A stretch of DNA of 64,000 bases. Source: Haemophilus paraphrohaemolyticus (GTDB taxonomy: Bacteria > Pseudomonadota > Gammaproteobacteria > Enterobacterales > Pasteurellaceae). Below the pieces are notes generated by a model. It searched no databases, was not told the origin of the DNA, and saw only the letters and a list, made by a program, of their open reading frames with translations. The translations under genes and the position numbers were made by a program. Shown here one piece after another: positions 29,590 through 38,464 of the stretch; position 1 is the stretch's first letter; the number at the start of each line of letters is the position of its first letter. The stretch covers positions 190,097-254,096 of the forward strand of contig NZ_MUXX01000012.1 in the NCBI RefSeq assembly GCF_002015045.1. The letters are read 5' to 3'.

Positions 29590-31014
29590 ATGAGTAAAGA
29601 AATTAAAACCCAAGTAGTTGTACTTGGTGCAGGTCCTGCAGGTTATTCAGCTGCGTTCCGTTGTGCTGACTTAGGTTTAGAAACCGTTCTTGTAGAACGT
29701 TATTCAACTTTAGGTGGGGTATGTTTAAACGTAGGTTGTATTCCATCAAAAGCGTTATTACACGTTTCTAAAGTAATTGAAGAAGCAAAACACGCAACTA
29801 AAAACGGTATTTACTTTGGTGAACCAACTATCAATTTAGACGAAGTTCGTGCAGGTAAAGATGCTGTAGTCGCTAAATTAACAGGCGGTTTAGCAGGTAT
29901 GGCAAAAGCACGTAAAGTGACCGTGGTTGAAGGCTTAGCAGCATTTACTGATCCAAATACATTAGTGGCACGTGATCGTGATGGTAATCCAACTACTGTT
30001 AAATTTGATAATGCAATTATTGCGGCGGGTTCTCGTCCAATTCAATTACCATTCATCCCGCATGAAGACCCTCGTATTTGGGATTCAACAGATGCACTTA
30101 AATTAAAAGAAGTACCGAAAAAACTTCTTATCATGGGGGGCGGTATCATTGGTTTAGAGATGGGTACAGTTTATCACTCTCTAGGTTCAGAGATTGAAGT
30201 GGTTGAAATGTTTGACCAAGTTATCCCAGCGGCAGATAAAGATGTTGTAGCAATCTACACCAAACAAATCGAGAAAAAATTCAAGTTAATGCTTGAAACT
30301 AAAGTAACTGCAGTTGAAGCAAAAGATGATGGTATCTATGTTTCAATGGAAGGTAAAGCATGTAACGATACTAAACGTTATGATGCAGTACTTGTTGCTA
30401 TTGGTCGTACACCAAACGGTAAATTAATCGATGCAGGTAAAGCAGGTGTTGAAGTTGATGAGCGTGGTTTCATTCGTGTAGATAAACAAATGCGTACTAA
30501 CGTACCTCATATCTTCGCAATCGGTGATATCGTTGGTCAACCAATGTTAGCACATAAAGGTGTGCATGAAGGTCACGTTGCAGCAGAAGTGATTGCAGGA
30601 CAAAAACACTACTTCGATCCGAAAGTGATTCCATCAATCGCTTATACTGAGCCAGAAGTGGCATGGGTAGGTAAAACAGAGAAAGAGTGTAAGCAAGAAG
30701 GCTTAAACTACGAAGTGGCGAAATTCCCTTGGGTGGCATCAGGTCGTGCGATTGCTTCTGAATGTTCAGAAGGTATGACTAAACTTATCTTCGATAAAGA
30801 CACTCACCGCGTATTAGGTGGTGCGATTGTAGGTAGCAATGGTGGTGAATTATTAGGTGAAATCGGCTTAGCAATCGAAATGGGTTGCGATGCAGAAGAT
30901 ATTGCATTAACTATCCATGCCCACCCAACGCTTCATGAATCTGTTGGTTTAGCAGCAGAAGTGTTTGAAGGCTCAATTACAGACCTTCCAAATGCAAAAG
31001 CGAAAAAACGTTAA
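29590..31014 (+). CDS. lpdA: Dihydrolipoamide dehydrogenase (E3)
   Basis: FAD enzyme that reoxidises lipoyl groups of pyruvate and 2-oxoglutarate dehydrogenase complexes with NAD. The 474 residues are standard. FAD motif GAGPAGYSAAF (about 13-23), redox disulfide C45/C50 in GGVCLNVGCIPSK, NAD motif GGGIIGLEMG (about 183), and the active-site base in HAHPTLHESVG are visible. Last gene of the aceEF-lpdA cluster, 91 bases after aceF. Confidence 0.98.
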   Translation: MSKEIKTQVVVLGAGPAGYSAAFRCADLGLETVLVERYSTLGGVCLNVGCIPSKALLHVSKVIEEAKHATKNGIYFGEPTINLDEVRAGKDAVVAKLTGGLAGMAKARKVTVVEGLAAFTDPNTLVARDRDGNPTTVKFDNAIIAAGSRPIQLPFIPHEDPRIWDSTDALKLKEVPKKLLIMGGGIIGLEMGTVYHSLGSEIEVVEMFDQVIPAADKDVVAIYTKQIEKKFKLMLETKVTAVEAKDDGIYVSMEGKACNDTKRYDAVLVAIGRTPNGKLIDAGKAGVEVDERGFIRVDKQMRTNVPHIFAIGDIVGQPMLAHKGVHEGHVAAEVIAGQKHYFDPKVIPSIAYTEPEVAWVGKTEKECKQEGLNYEVAKFPWVASGRAIASECSEGMTKLIFDKDTHRVLGGAIVGSNGGELLGEIGLAIEMGCDAEDIALTIHAHPTLHESVGLAAEVFEGSITDLPNAKAKKR

Positions 31015-31031
31015 TTTACGTTGAGTTTTAT

Positions 31032-31051
31032 AGCCTCCTTTATTGGGGGCT
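31032..31051 (+). terminator. Intrinsic terminator of lpdA
   Basis: AGCCTCC paired with GGGGGCT (one G-T pair), followed by TTTTTTATA. Confidence 0.75.
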
Positions 31052-31302
31052 TTTTTATATTGTGTTGTCATATTTAAAAATGTGATAAGAGTAAACTCAT
31101 AAAACTTAAAAAATGCGCTAAATTGATCTATAAAATCATTATATACTCGATTCAATCTAAATAACTTTCTTAGATGTTTATAAACTGGGATAGGGAATGT
31201 GAGCATTTAAAAGCTTGTTATACCATAAATTTAATATTGAATAAGCTGATTTAAGGTAAACAAAATAACTTGTGAGTTTTGAATTAGAGGGTGCAAGAGA
31301 AT
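31052..31302. other. AT-rich gap between lpdA and pntB, no gene recognised
   Basis: About 250 bases of AT-rich sequence between two terminators. The only open frame covering it on the minus strand starts inside lpdA and resembles no family. I see no RNA gene signature or repeat. Confidence 0.5.
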
Positions 31303-31340
31303 AAAAAACCTGATTGAAATTGCTCTCAATCAGGTTTTTT
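31303..31340. terminator. Terminator of pntAB
   Basis: A 15-bp perfect stem AAAAAACCTGATTGA with its complement and an 8-base loop. It is flanked by A-runs and T-runs on both sides, so it can act in both directions. It lies 20 bases beyond the pntB stop codon. Confidence 0.85.
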
Positions 31341-31360
31341 ATTGTTATGATTTATTTAAT

Positions 31361-32809
31361 TTACGCATTCAACGCTCTTAAAATATCATCCACACGTTCT
31401 TTCGCATCACCAAATAACATTTGGGTGTTTTCTTTGAAGAAGAGTGGGTTTTGAACGCCTGCGTAGCCTACTGCCATTGAGCGTTTGAATACCACTACAT
31501 TTTGTGCTTTCCAAACTTCTAATACTGGCATACCTGCGATTGGGCTTGATGGATCGTCTAATGCTGCTGGGTTTACGGTGTCGTTTGCTCCGATAACTAA
31601 TACTACATCAGTTTCTTCGAAATCGTCGTTGATTTCATCCATTTCTAATACCACATCGTAAGGTACTTTTGCTTCTGCTAATAATACGTTCATATGACCA
31701 GGTAAGCGACCTGCAACAGGGTGAATACCAAAGCGAACATTCACGCCTTTTTCGCGTAATTTTGCGGTGATTTCTGCCACAGGGTATTGCGCTTGTGCTA
31801 CCGCCATACCGTATCCTGGAGTGATGATCACAGAGCTTGCATTTTTAAGCATTTCTGCTACTTCTTCTGCTGAAGTTTCGCGATATTCGCCTTGTTCTTC
31901 TTCGCCAGTGCTTGCTTTTACTTCTGTGCCGAAACCACCTGCGATTACGCTGATGAATGAGCGGTTCATCGCTTTACACATAATGTAAGAAAGGATTGCA
32001 CCTGAAGAACCTACTAGCGCCCCTGTTACGATTAACAAGTCGTTGCTTAGCATAAAGCCTGCTGCAGCCGCTGCCCAACCAGAGTATGAGTTAAGCATTG
32101 ACACCACCACTGGCATATCGGCACCACCGATTGATGAGACTAAGTGCCAGCCGAATGCAAGTGCGATTGCTGTCATAATTAATACAGGGAAGATATTATC
32201 TGGGCTGTTTAAGAATGACACCATTAAGAAAGCTGAAATCACTAATGCCGCAAGGTTTAATTTGTGTTTGTGCGGAAGGTTTAATGCCGCAGAGTTTACT
32301 TTGCGACCAAATAATTTACCGCTTAATTTACCAAACGCAACTAATGAACCAGAGAAGGTTACCGCACCGATGAAGATCCCTAAGAACACTTCCACGTTGT
32401 GAATGTTCGCAAGAGTTGCTTGTTCTGCGTGGAATGCAGCAAGTGCTACTTCATCTAAGTTTGCAGGTGCAACTGCTTCTACGTGTAAGCCCCAGCTGTT
32501 GAAGCCCACTAATACTGCAGCTAAACCTACAAAGCTGTGAAGAATTGCCACAAGCTCTGGCATTTCAGTCATTTCCACTTTAAGGGCTTTTTTCACACCA
32601 ATGAAACCACCAATTGCCATTGCAATTAAGATCCAAAGTGTGCCTTGTGATTGTGGGCCAAAGATGGTTGCAACTAATGCAATTGCCATACCCACGATAC
32701 CATACCAACAACCAGCTTTTGCGGTTTCGTGTCTAGAAAGTCCCGCTAGGCTCATAATAAAGAGGATAGCAGCAATAATGTACGCTGCGGTAACAAATCC
32801 AAATGACAT
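31361..32809 (-). CDS. pntB: NAD(P) transhydrogenase subunit beta
   Basis: Membrane subunit and NADP-binding domain of the proton-driven transhydrogenase, which makes NADPH from NADH. The 482 residues include about eight to nine hydrophobic segments in the first 270 residues. They are followed by the domain III nucleotide site: [11 protein letters not shown] (about 333), [18 protein letters not shown], and [15 protein letters not shown]. It lies 11 bases after pntA on the same strand. Confidence 0.97.
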   Translation of the reverse strand: MSFGFVTAAYIIAAILFIMSLAGLSRHETAKAGCWYGIVGMAIALVATIFGPQSQGTLWILIAMAIGGFIGVKKALKVEMTEMPELVAILHSFVGLAAVLVGFNSWGLHVEAVAPANLDEVALAAFHAEQATLANIHNVEVFLGIFIGAVTFSGSLVAFGKLSGKLFGRKVNSAALNLPHKHKLNLAALVISAFLMVSFLNSPDNIFPVLIMTAIALAFGWHLVSSIGGADMPVVVSMLNSYSGWAAAAAGFMLSNDLLIVTGALVGSSGAILSYIMCKAMNRSFISVIAGGFGTEVKASTGEEEQGEYRETSAEEVAEMLKNASSVIITPGYGMAVAQAQYPVAEITAKLREKGVNVRFGIHPVAGRLPGHMNVLLAEAKVPYDVVLEMDEINDDFEETDVVLVIGANDTVNPAALDDPSSPIAGMPVLEVWKAQNVVVFKRSMAVGYAGVQNPLFFKENTQMLFGDAKERVDDILRALNA

Positions 32810-32820
32810 CTTGCTTCTCC

Positions 32821-34359
32821 TTAACCTTTTCTAAACATTGCAAGCATACGTTGCGTCACTTTAAAACCACCAAAGATATTGATGCTTGCAACGAGAATCG
32901 CAATGAAAGCAAGAATATCAATGAAGAAATTACCTGTTGGTTGGCGAATTTGTAACACCGCCCCTACGATGATAATCCCTGAAACCGCATTGGTTACCGC
33001 CATTAATGGGGTGTGTAATGCGTGGCTAACGTTCCAAACTACGTAGTAACCCACTACGCAAGCAAGAACGAATACGGTAAAGTGAGATAGGAATGCTGCT
33101 GGTGCAACAGAAGCTAACCAAAGGAATAACACGCCAACACCTGCCATTACGCCATATTTCACGAGTGGATCGGTTGGTTTCTCTTCTTTTTTCTCAACTG
33201 GTGCTGCTGCCGCTTGTTTTTGCGGTTGTGCAGAAACTTGAATTGGTGGTGCTGGCCACGTTACTTCGCCTTCGCGAACAACGGTTACGCCGCGTAATAC
33301 CACATCTTCAAAGTTAATGTTGATTTCACCATCTTTGTTAGGTGCTAATAGTTTTAATAAATTCACTAAGTTAGTACCGTAAAGTTGTGAAGATTGGGTT
33401 GGTAAACGTGCTGGGAAGTCGGTGTAGCCAATCACTTTTACTTGATTGTCTGTTATCACCACTTCGCCTGCTTTGGTATATTCGCAGTTACCGCCTGTAG
33501 CTGCAGCTAAGTCTACAACGACTGAGCCTGGTTTCATTGAATCTACCATCTCTTTCGTGATTAAACGTGGTGCTGCTTTACCTGGAATTGCAGCTGTCGT
33601 GATAATAATATCCACTTCTTTCGCTTGTTCAGCGTAAAGTTCCATCGCACGACGGTTGAACTCTTCTGACATTACTTTCGCATAACCATCGCCTGAGCCG
33701 CCTTCTTCTTCGAAGTCAATTTCTAAGAAATCTGCGCCCATTGATTTTACTTGCTCTTTTACTTCAGGGCGAGAGTCAAACGCACGCACAATCGCGCCTA
33801 AGCTATTCGCTGCACCAATTGCTGCTAAACCTGCTACACCTGCACCAATTACAAGCACTTTCGCAGGCGGAACTTTACCCGCTGCCGTAATTTGACCTGT
33901 AAAGAAGCTACCAAACGCATTTGCCGCTTCAATAACTGCGCGATAACCAGAAATGTTTGCCATAGAAGAAAGAGCATCTAATGCTTGTGCACGAGAGATA
34001 CGCGGCACCGCATCCATTGCTAACACATTGATTTTCTTCGCACTTAATTTTTCCATCAATTGTGGATTTTGTGCTGGCCAAATAAAGCTCACAAGGGTTG
34101 CACCTTCTTTAATAAGGGCAATTTCCTGTTCAGTTGGGGCATTCACTTTAAAAATGATGTCTGCGTTCCAAACTTCTTGTGTTGTGCCAACAGACGCACC
34201 TGCTTTCGCAAAAGCATCATCTTCAAAACTTGCTTTAAAGCCAGCATCGTGTTCAACGATCACCTCAAAGCCGAGTTTTTTAATCTGCTCAACGGTTTTC
34301 GGTGTTGCAGCAACACGCGTTTCGCCGTCTAACAGTTCTCTTGGTACACCAATAAGCAT
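32821..34359 (-). CDS. pntA: NAD(P) transhydrogenase subunit alpha
   Basis: NAD-binding subunit of the transhydrogenase. N-terminal domain I (alanine-dehydrogenase-like) begins [20 protein letters not shown] and contains [15 protein letters not shown] (about 168-182) and the RLPTQSS loop. Three to four membrane segments follow at the C terminus (from about 400), after a Lys/Glu/Ala/Pro-rich linker. The 512 residues match E. coli PntA. First gene of pntAB, divergent from trmJ. Confidence 0.97.
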   Translation of the reverse strand: MLIGVPRELLDGETRVAATPKTVEQIKKLGFEVIVEHDAGFKASFEDDAFAKAGASVGTTQEVWNADIIFKVNAPTEQEIALIKEGATLVSFIWPAQNPQLMEKLSAKKINVLAMDAVPRISRAQALDALSSMANISGYRAVIEAANAFGSFFTGQITAAGKVPPAKVLVIGAGVAGLAAIGAANSLGAIVRAFDSRPEVKEQVKSMGADFLEIDFEEEGGSGDGYAKVMSEEFNRRAMELYAEQAKEVDIIITTAAIPGKAAPRLITKEMVDSMKPGSVVVDLAAATGGNCEYTKAGEVVITDNQVKVIGYTDFPARLPTQSSQLYGTNLVNLLKLLAPNKDGEININFEDVVLRGVTVVREGEVTWPAPPIQVSAQPQKQAAAAPVEKKEEKPTDPLVKYGVMAGVGVLFLWLASVAPAAFLSHFTVFVLACVVGYYVVWNVSHALHTPLMAVTNAVSGIIIVGAVLQIRQPTGNFFIDILAFIAILVASINIFGGFKVTQRMLAMFRKG

Positions 34360-34573
34360 AAAGACTCCTGTATTGGATTGGGGTTTATATAGTTAAGCTA
34401 CTAATGTAGCCTTATGGTTTTTAAAAAATGCCATAACTCTACCATTAAAATTGTCAAATTTGTAAAAAAATTACGCCTATCAATTTAATTATTTGACGAA
34501 ATTCATAATTTCATAATGAAACCGAAATTTGATAGAATTAGCCGATATAAAAAACGCTTCAAATAAAACCAAA

Positions 34574-35332
34574 ATGAATATTTTAGATCAAATTCAAATT
34601 ATCCTTGTTGAAACCTCTCTGCCCGCTAATATTGGCTCGGCTGCACGTGCAATGAAAACTATGGGGATTTCTCATTTACGATTGGTTGCACCAAAACAAC
34701 CGCTTGATGAAGATGCTTTTGCATTATCGGCAGGGGCAAAAGATCTCCTTGAAAATGCTCAAAGTTTTGACAGCTTTGACGAAGCTATTGCCGATTGCCA
34801 GCTTGTGATTGGCACGAGTGCTCGTTTACGCCATCTACAAAATAGTTTGATTGAACCGCGCACCTGCGGAGAGTTAGTCGTAAAACGAGCCGAACAAGGC
34901 AAAGTCGCCCTCGTTTTTGGGCGTGAACGTGTTGGGCTAACCAATGAAGAATTGCTCAAATGCCATTATCATTTAAACTTTCCAACCAATCCTGAATATG
35001 GCTCACTCAACTTGGCTATGGCAGTGCAATTAGTAGCCTATGAAGTAAGAATGGCGTATCTTAGTCATCAACAAGCGGTCGAAAATTCGCAAAACTTTGC
35101 TAAAAACCAACCGCTTGCAGCAGTCGAAAAAGATTACCCGAACGCCGAAGCCTTAGAGCATTTTTACCAACACACAGAAAGGCTTTATAAAGCACTTGGC
35201 TTCATTCGCAATGATGCGGTTATGCTTAAGCTTCGCCGTCTTTATCAACGTGCTGAATTAGAAAGCAATGAATTGAATTTATTAAGAGGAATGCTAACGG
35301 CAGTTGAACGTAGCCAGAAAGCGTGTAATTAA
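34574..35332 (+). CDS. trmJ: tRNA (cytidine/uridine-2'-O)-methyltransferase TrmJ
   Basis: SPOUT-class methyltransferase that modifies the 2'-O of position 32 in the tRNA anticodon loop. MNILDQIQIILVETSLPANIGSAARAMK is the family N terminus. The knotted SAM site is seen in VALVFGRERVGLTNEEL and FPTNPEYGSLNLAMAVQ. I chose ATG 34574 (252 residues). An earlier in-frame start at 34529 adds 15 non-conserved residues. Uptake signal ACAAGCGGTC with its full A/T extension lies inside the gene. Confidence 0.94.
   Translation: MNILDQIQIILVETSLPANIGSAARAMKTMGISHLRLVAPKQPLDEDAFALSAGAKDLLENAQSFDSFDEAIADCQLVIGTSARLRHLQNSLIEPRTCGELVVKRAEQGKVALVFGRERVGLTNEELLKCHYHLNFPTNPEYGSLNLAMAVQLVAYEVRMAYLSHQQAVENSQNFAKNQPLAAVEKDYPNAEALEHFYQHTERLYKALGFIRNDAVMLKLRRLYQRAELESNELNLLRGMLTAVERSQKACN
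35071..35094 (+). repeat. Full-length Apl-type DNA uptake signal
   Basis: ACAAGCGGTCGAAAATTCGC then AAAA matches the extended Apl-type uptake signal (ACAAGCGGTC followed by A/T-rich block and GCAAA). Other exact 9-mer copies include 1008, 20972, 37470, 39784, 40072, 52440, 52957, 59749 and 63688 on plus, and 21920, 43013, 51707 and 52094 on minus. The list is by eye and may be incomplete. Confidence 0.85.
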
Positions 35333-35433
35333 AATATAAAGGTATGGGAAGTTGTAGAAATAGCCTTTCTTTTCCAATTTCTATTTAAACAGCTTTCCTG
35401 TACAATAAACCCCATTTTTGATGATATACGAAT

Positions 35434-36786
35434 ATGAGCCTTATGCTGAACGAAACTGCACAGAACGAATTGGCACACACTATTCCAGAGCTTATCCAAT
35501 GGACGAAAGAGAGTGAGTTTTCGCTTTCGCTCCCGCCTGAACGCCTTGCCTTTTTATTGGCAATTTCTATTTTTAACCAAGAACAAATTGATGGTGAACT
35601 GCTTGAGAGTGATTTAATTGATCTGTTTCGCTATGTTTCTCAAACTTTTGAACACTCAGAATTTACGCTTTCCCAGCGTGCAAATAATGCGATCAACGAT
35701 CTGGTAAAACAACGTCTTCTAAACCGTTTTTCGAGCGAATTTACCGAAGGATTGGCGATTTATCGTGTTACCCCGCTGGCAGTCGGCATTGCGAATTACT
35801 ATATTCGGCAGCGTGAGTTTTCTAGCCTGCGTCTTTCAATTCAACTATCTATTGTGGCAAGTGAAATTCAAAAAGCATCGTTAGCCGCAGAAGAGGGCGG
35901 AGATGAACGTCATTGGCGAAATAATGTGTTTGCACCATTGAAATATTCGGTAGCAGAAATTTTCGATAGCATCGATCTTTCGCAACGCATTATGGATGAA
36001 AATCAGCACCAAATTCGTGAGAGAATTGCGAATCTTTTAAGTCAAAATTGGCACGAGGCGATCACGAGTTGTGAACAATTATTAGACGAAACATCGGGTA
36101 ATCTACGAGAGTTGCAAGATACGTTAAATGCAGCGGGCGATAAATTGCAAGCACAACTGTTGCGTATTCAAAGCTGTTTAATAGGTCGTTACGATTTAGA
36201 TTTCATCGATCAGCTAGTGGTTAATCTGCAAAATAAATTAGACCGCATTATGAGCTGGGGGCAACAGGCAATCGATCTTTGGATTGGTTACGATCGTCAC
36301 GTGCATAAATTTATTCGTACCGCGATTGATATGGATAAAAACCGTGTATTTGGTCAGCGTTTGCGTCAATCTATTCAAGATTATTTTGATGCACCTTGGA
36401 TGCTTTACACCGCGAAAGCGGAGTCGCTCCTGGATTTGCGTGATGATGAAACTGAATTTAACGAAGCAGAAGCGGTTGGTGAATTACCAACCGAGTTGGA
36501 ATATCAATCCATCGGCGATGTACAAGAGCAAATCGTGGCAATGATGCAGGCTTATCTCGCACAATTTAGAGCTGAAGGTAAGCCAATCGACTTAGGTGTG
36601 GTTTTACGTGAACAATTGGCTCGCTATCCACATTCTCGCCATTTTGATGTGGCACGTATTATCGTAGATCAAGCAAGTAAATTGGGTATGGCAAGTTTAG
36701 ATAGCCAAGCTGTTTATCCAGAATGGCAAGCGATTAACGAGACAGGGGCGGAAGTGCAAGCCCACGTGATTGATCAATACCAGTAA
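35434..36786 (+). CDS. mukF: Chromosome partition protein MukF (kleisin)
   Basis: Kleisin of the MukBEF condensin that organises and segregates the chromosome. It bridges MukB heads and binds MukE. The 450 residues are close to the E. coli length. The N-terminal winged-helix dimerisation domain ([27 protein letters not shown]), central helical region (about 170-330) and C-terminal winged helix are consistent with the family. It starts the operon mukF-mukE-(two-gene insert)-mukB; mukE begins 21 bases later. Confidence 0.95.
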   Translation: MSLMLNETAQNELAHTIPELIQWTKESEFSLSLPPERLAFLLAISIFNQEQIDGELLESDLIDLFRYVSQTFEHSEFTLSQRANNAINDLVKQRLLNRFSSEFTEGLAIYRVTPLAVGIANYYIRQREFSSLRLSIQLSIVASEIQKASLAAEEGGDERHWRNNVFAPLKYSVAEIFDSIDLSQRIMDENQHQIRERIANLLSQNWHEAITSCEQLLDETSGNLRELQDTLNAAGDKLQAQLLRIQSCLIGRYDLDFIDQLVVNLQNKLDRIMSWGQQAIDLWIGYDRHVHKFIRTAIDMDKNRVFGQRLRQSIQDYFDAPWMLYTAKAESLLDLRDDETEFNEAEAVGELPTELEYQSIGDVQEQIVAMMQAYLAQFRAEGKPIDLGVVLREQLARYPHSRHFDVARIIVDQASKLGMASLDSQAVYPEWQAINETGAEVQAHVIDQYQ

Positions 36787-36807
36787 TCAAGCAAAAAGAG
36801 AAAAATT

Positions 36808-37515
36808 ATGACAGAAAATATTCAAGATGTGATTTCAACTAAATTAGCGGTGGCGATTGCAAACCCTATTTTTCCAAGCCTTGATAGCCAATTGCGTGCA
36901 GGTCGTCATATTAGTATTGATTTGCTTGATGAACACGCATTTTTGATGGATTTCCAAGCAGAACTTGAACAGTTTTACAACCGCTATCACGTGGATCTTA
37001 TCCGTGCACCAGAAGGATTTTTCTACCTTCGCCCACGTGCTTCAACCTTGATTAACCGCGCTGCTATGTCTGAAATGGAGATGTTGGTGGGTAAAGTATT
37101 ATGCTACCTCTATTTGAGTCCAGAGCGCTTGGCACAACAAGGCGTGTTTAGCTATGATGATGTTTATGAAGAGTTGTTGAACCTTGCCGATGAACAAAAA
37201 TTGTTAAAAGCGGTAAATCCACGTTCTACAGGTTCAGATTTAGATAAGGCTAAATTGGTCGAAAAAGTGAGTGGAGCCTTGCGTCGCTTGGCTCGTATCG
37301 GAATGATTACCCGTATTGGCGATCAAAACAGCAAGAAATTTGTAATTTCCGTTTCCGTTTTCCGTTTTGGTGCGGACGTTCGCGCAGGAGATGATTACCG
37401 CGAAGCGCAATTACGCTTGATTCGTGATGGCGAGGCAACAGCCCCAAATCCTACAGCTGATACAGAAGAACAAGCGGTAGAAAACGAGGAAGATTTTGCA
37501 GAGGGTGAGGAATAA
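36808..37515 (+). CDS. mukE: Chromosome partition protein MukE
   Basis: Winged-helix protein (KITE-type) that binds MukF and modulates MukB ATPase. The 235 residues and the N-terminal [26 protein letters not shown] are characteristic, with an acidic C-terminal tail. Its stop codon TAA overlaps the ATG of the next small gene (TAATG at 37513-37517). That arrangement couples translation of MukE to the inserted gene pair instead of directly to mukB as in other gammaproteobacteria. Confidence 0.95.
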   Translation: MTENIQDVISTKLAVAIANPIFPSLDSQLRAGRHISIDLLDEHAFLMDFQAELEQFYNRYHVDLIRAPEGFFYLRPRASTLINRAAMSEMEMLVGKVLCYLYLSPERLAQQGVFSYDDVYEELLNLADEQKLLKAVNPRSTGSDLDKAKLVEKVSGALRRLARIGMITRIGDQNSKKFVISVSVFRFGADVRAGDDYREAQLRLIRDGEATAPNPTADTEEQAVENEEDFAEGEE

Positions 37516-37736
37516 TGTGTACGTTAATGCAAAAAGATGTGTTGATTGAGTTAATCGCAAGCACTCAAGCAGATTTAAGTAAAATTTTAGAATTACCACT
37601 CAATGAAGATCAACTTTTTCTTAGCTGTTTAAGAGGGCAAGTATATCGTACCGAACCTGAGGAGATCGACTTCGAGTTGCTCTCAAGCCAAGTGAAAGAG
37701 ATTGGTGCTAAATACCATTCATCACGAGCAATTTAG
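37515..37736 (+). CDS. Small protein, candidate antitoxin of the zeta-like kinase
   Basis: 73 residues, acidic overall, predicted mostly helical, no family recognised. Its ATG overlaps the mukE stop by one base. A second ATG in frame at 37527 would give 69 residues. Its stop codon TAG overlaps the AGAGG ribosome binding site of the zeta-like gene, which starts 7 bases later. Small acidic protein, upstream position and translational coupling are classic for the antitoxin of an epsilon/zeta-type pair, but the sequence is not clearly epsilon or PezA. The function is inferred from context only. Confidence 0.6.
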   Translation: MCTLMQKDVLIELIASTQADLSKILELPLNEDQLFLSCLRGQVYRTEPEEIDFELLSSQVKEIGAKYHSSRAI

Positions 37737-37743
37737 AGGTTTT

Positions 37744-38451
37744 ATGCAAAACTTTGATATCAATGCTTATGATGTTGAGGCTGATGTTGAGCGAAATTTC
37801 CCTAAAATTTGGGCAAATTTGCTAGCTGAAAATCTGGTTACCCCACAAGAGTACCCTGTTGCTATTTTACTGGGTGGACAACCTGGTGCTGGAAAATCCT
37901 TCGGTTCTCTTGCAATGGGTAAGCGTTTAGATTTCAATTTGCTGATAATTAACGGAGATGAATTTCGCCCTTACCATCAGTATTACCATGAAATTTATCA
38001 GCAATATGGTAAAGAGGCTTCGAAATATACAGGCGAATTTACAGGTAAAATGGTGCAACGTATTCGAGATGAAGCTGTAGCACATCGTTTTAATTTATTG
38101 ATTGAAGGGACTTTTCGCACCGCTGATGTGCCTCTTAAAGAACTTGCAAATTTTAAGCATTATGGTTACCAAACCAATGTGTTAATTTGTACTTGCCCTA
38201 AAGAGCAGAGTTGGAACAGCACACTAAAAAGAGCAAAGGAACAAGCACTTCAAGGTATGCAACCTCGTTATGTACCAAGAGAACATTTCGACTTTGTGAT
38301 TGCTAATTTAGCAAATAATGCAGAACGCGTTTTGCAAGAGGCAAAACCGGATGGCTTTGAAGTATATTCTCGATCTCAGAAATTATTTGATATTAAAGAT
38401 ACACCAGCAGATCAATTAACCGCTACTATCAATACAGAATTAAATAGATAA
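37744..38451 (+). CDS. Zeta-toxin-like P-loop kinase
   Basis: 235 residues from ATG 37744 (a GTG at 37702 overlaps the small gene and is rejected). Family features of zeta/PezT UDP-N-acetylglucosamine kinases are visible: Walker [10 protein letters not shown] (44-52), the acidic substrate motif [10 protein letters not shown] (69-78, with D72 as the likely base), and [11 protein letters not shown] (120-130), where R125 is the expected catalytic arginine. Members phosphorylate a cell-wall precursor and block peptidoglycan synthesis unless held by an antitoxin. The gene lies between mukE and mukB, 13 bases before mukB. All core residues appear intact, so it is probably active; the true substrate is unknown. 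Confidence 0.82.
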   Translation: MQNFDINAYDVEADVERNFPKIWANLLAENLVTPQEYPVAILLGGQPGAGKSFGSLAMGKRLDFNLLIINGDEFRPYHQYYHEIYQQYGKEASKYTGEFTGKMVQRIRDEAVAHRFNLLIEGTFRTADVPLKELANFKHYGYQTNVLICTCPKEQSWNSTLKRAKEQALQGMQPRYVPREHFDFVIANLANNAERVLQEAKPDGFEVYSRSQKLFDIKDTPADQLTATINTELNR

Positions 38452-38464
38452 AGGAAAAATCCTA

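Noticed and set aside
30973..31206. 77-codon minus-strand frame after lpdA
   Set aside because: Starts in an AT-rich gap and crosses the lpdA terminator; no ribosome binding site or family.
32043..32402. Hydrophobic 119-codon frame opposite pntB
   Set aside because: Antisense shadow of a membrane protein gene; pntB on the other strand is full-length and conserved.
33953..34396. 147-codon frame opposite pntA
   Set aside because: Shadow of pntA with no family resemblance and no ribosome binding site.
37702..37743. GTG start for the zeta-like gene
   Set aside because: Lies inside the preceding small gene and lacks a ribosome binding site; ATG 37744 is preceded by AGAGG.
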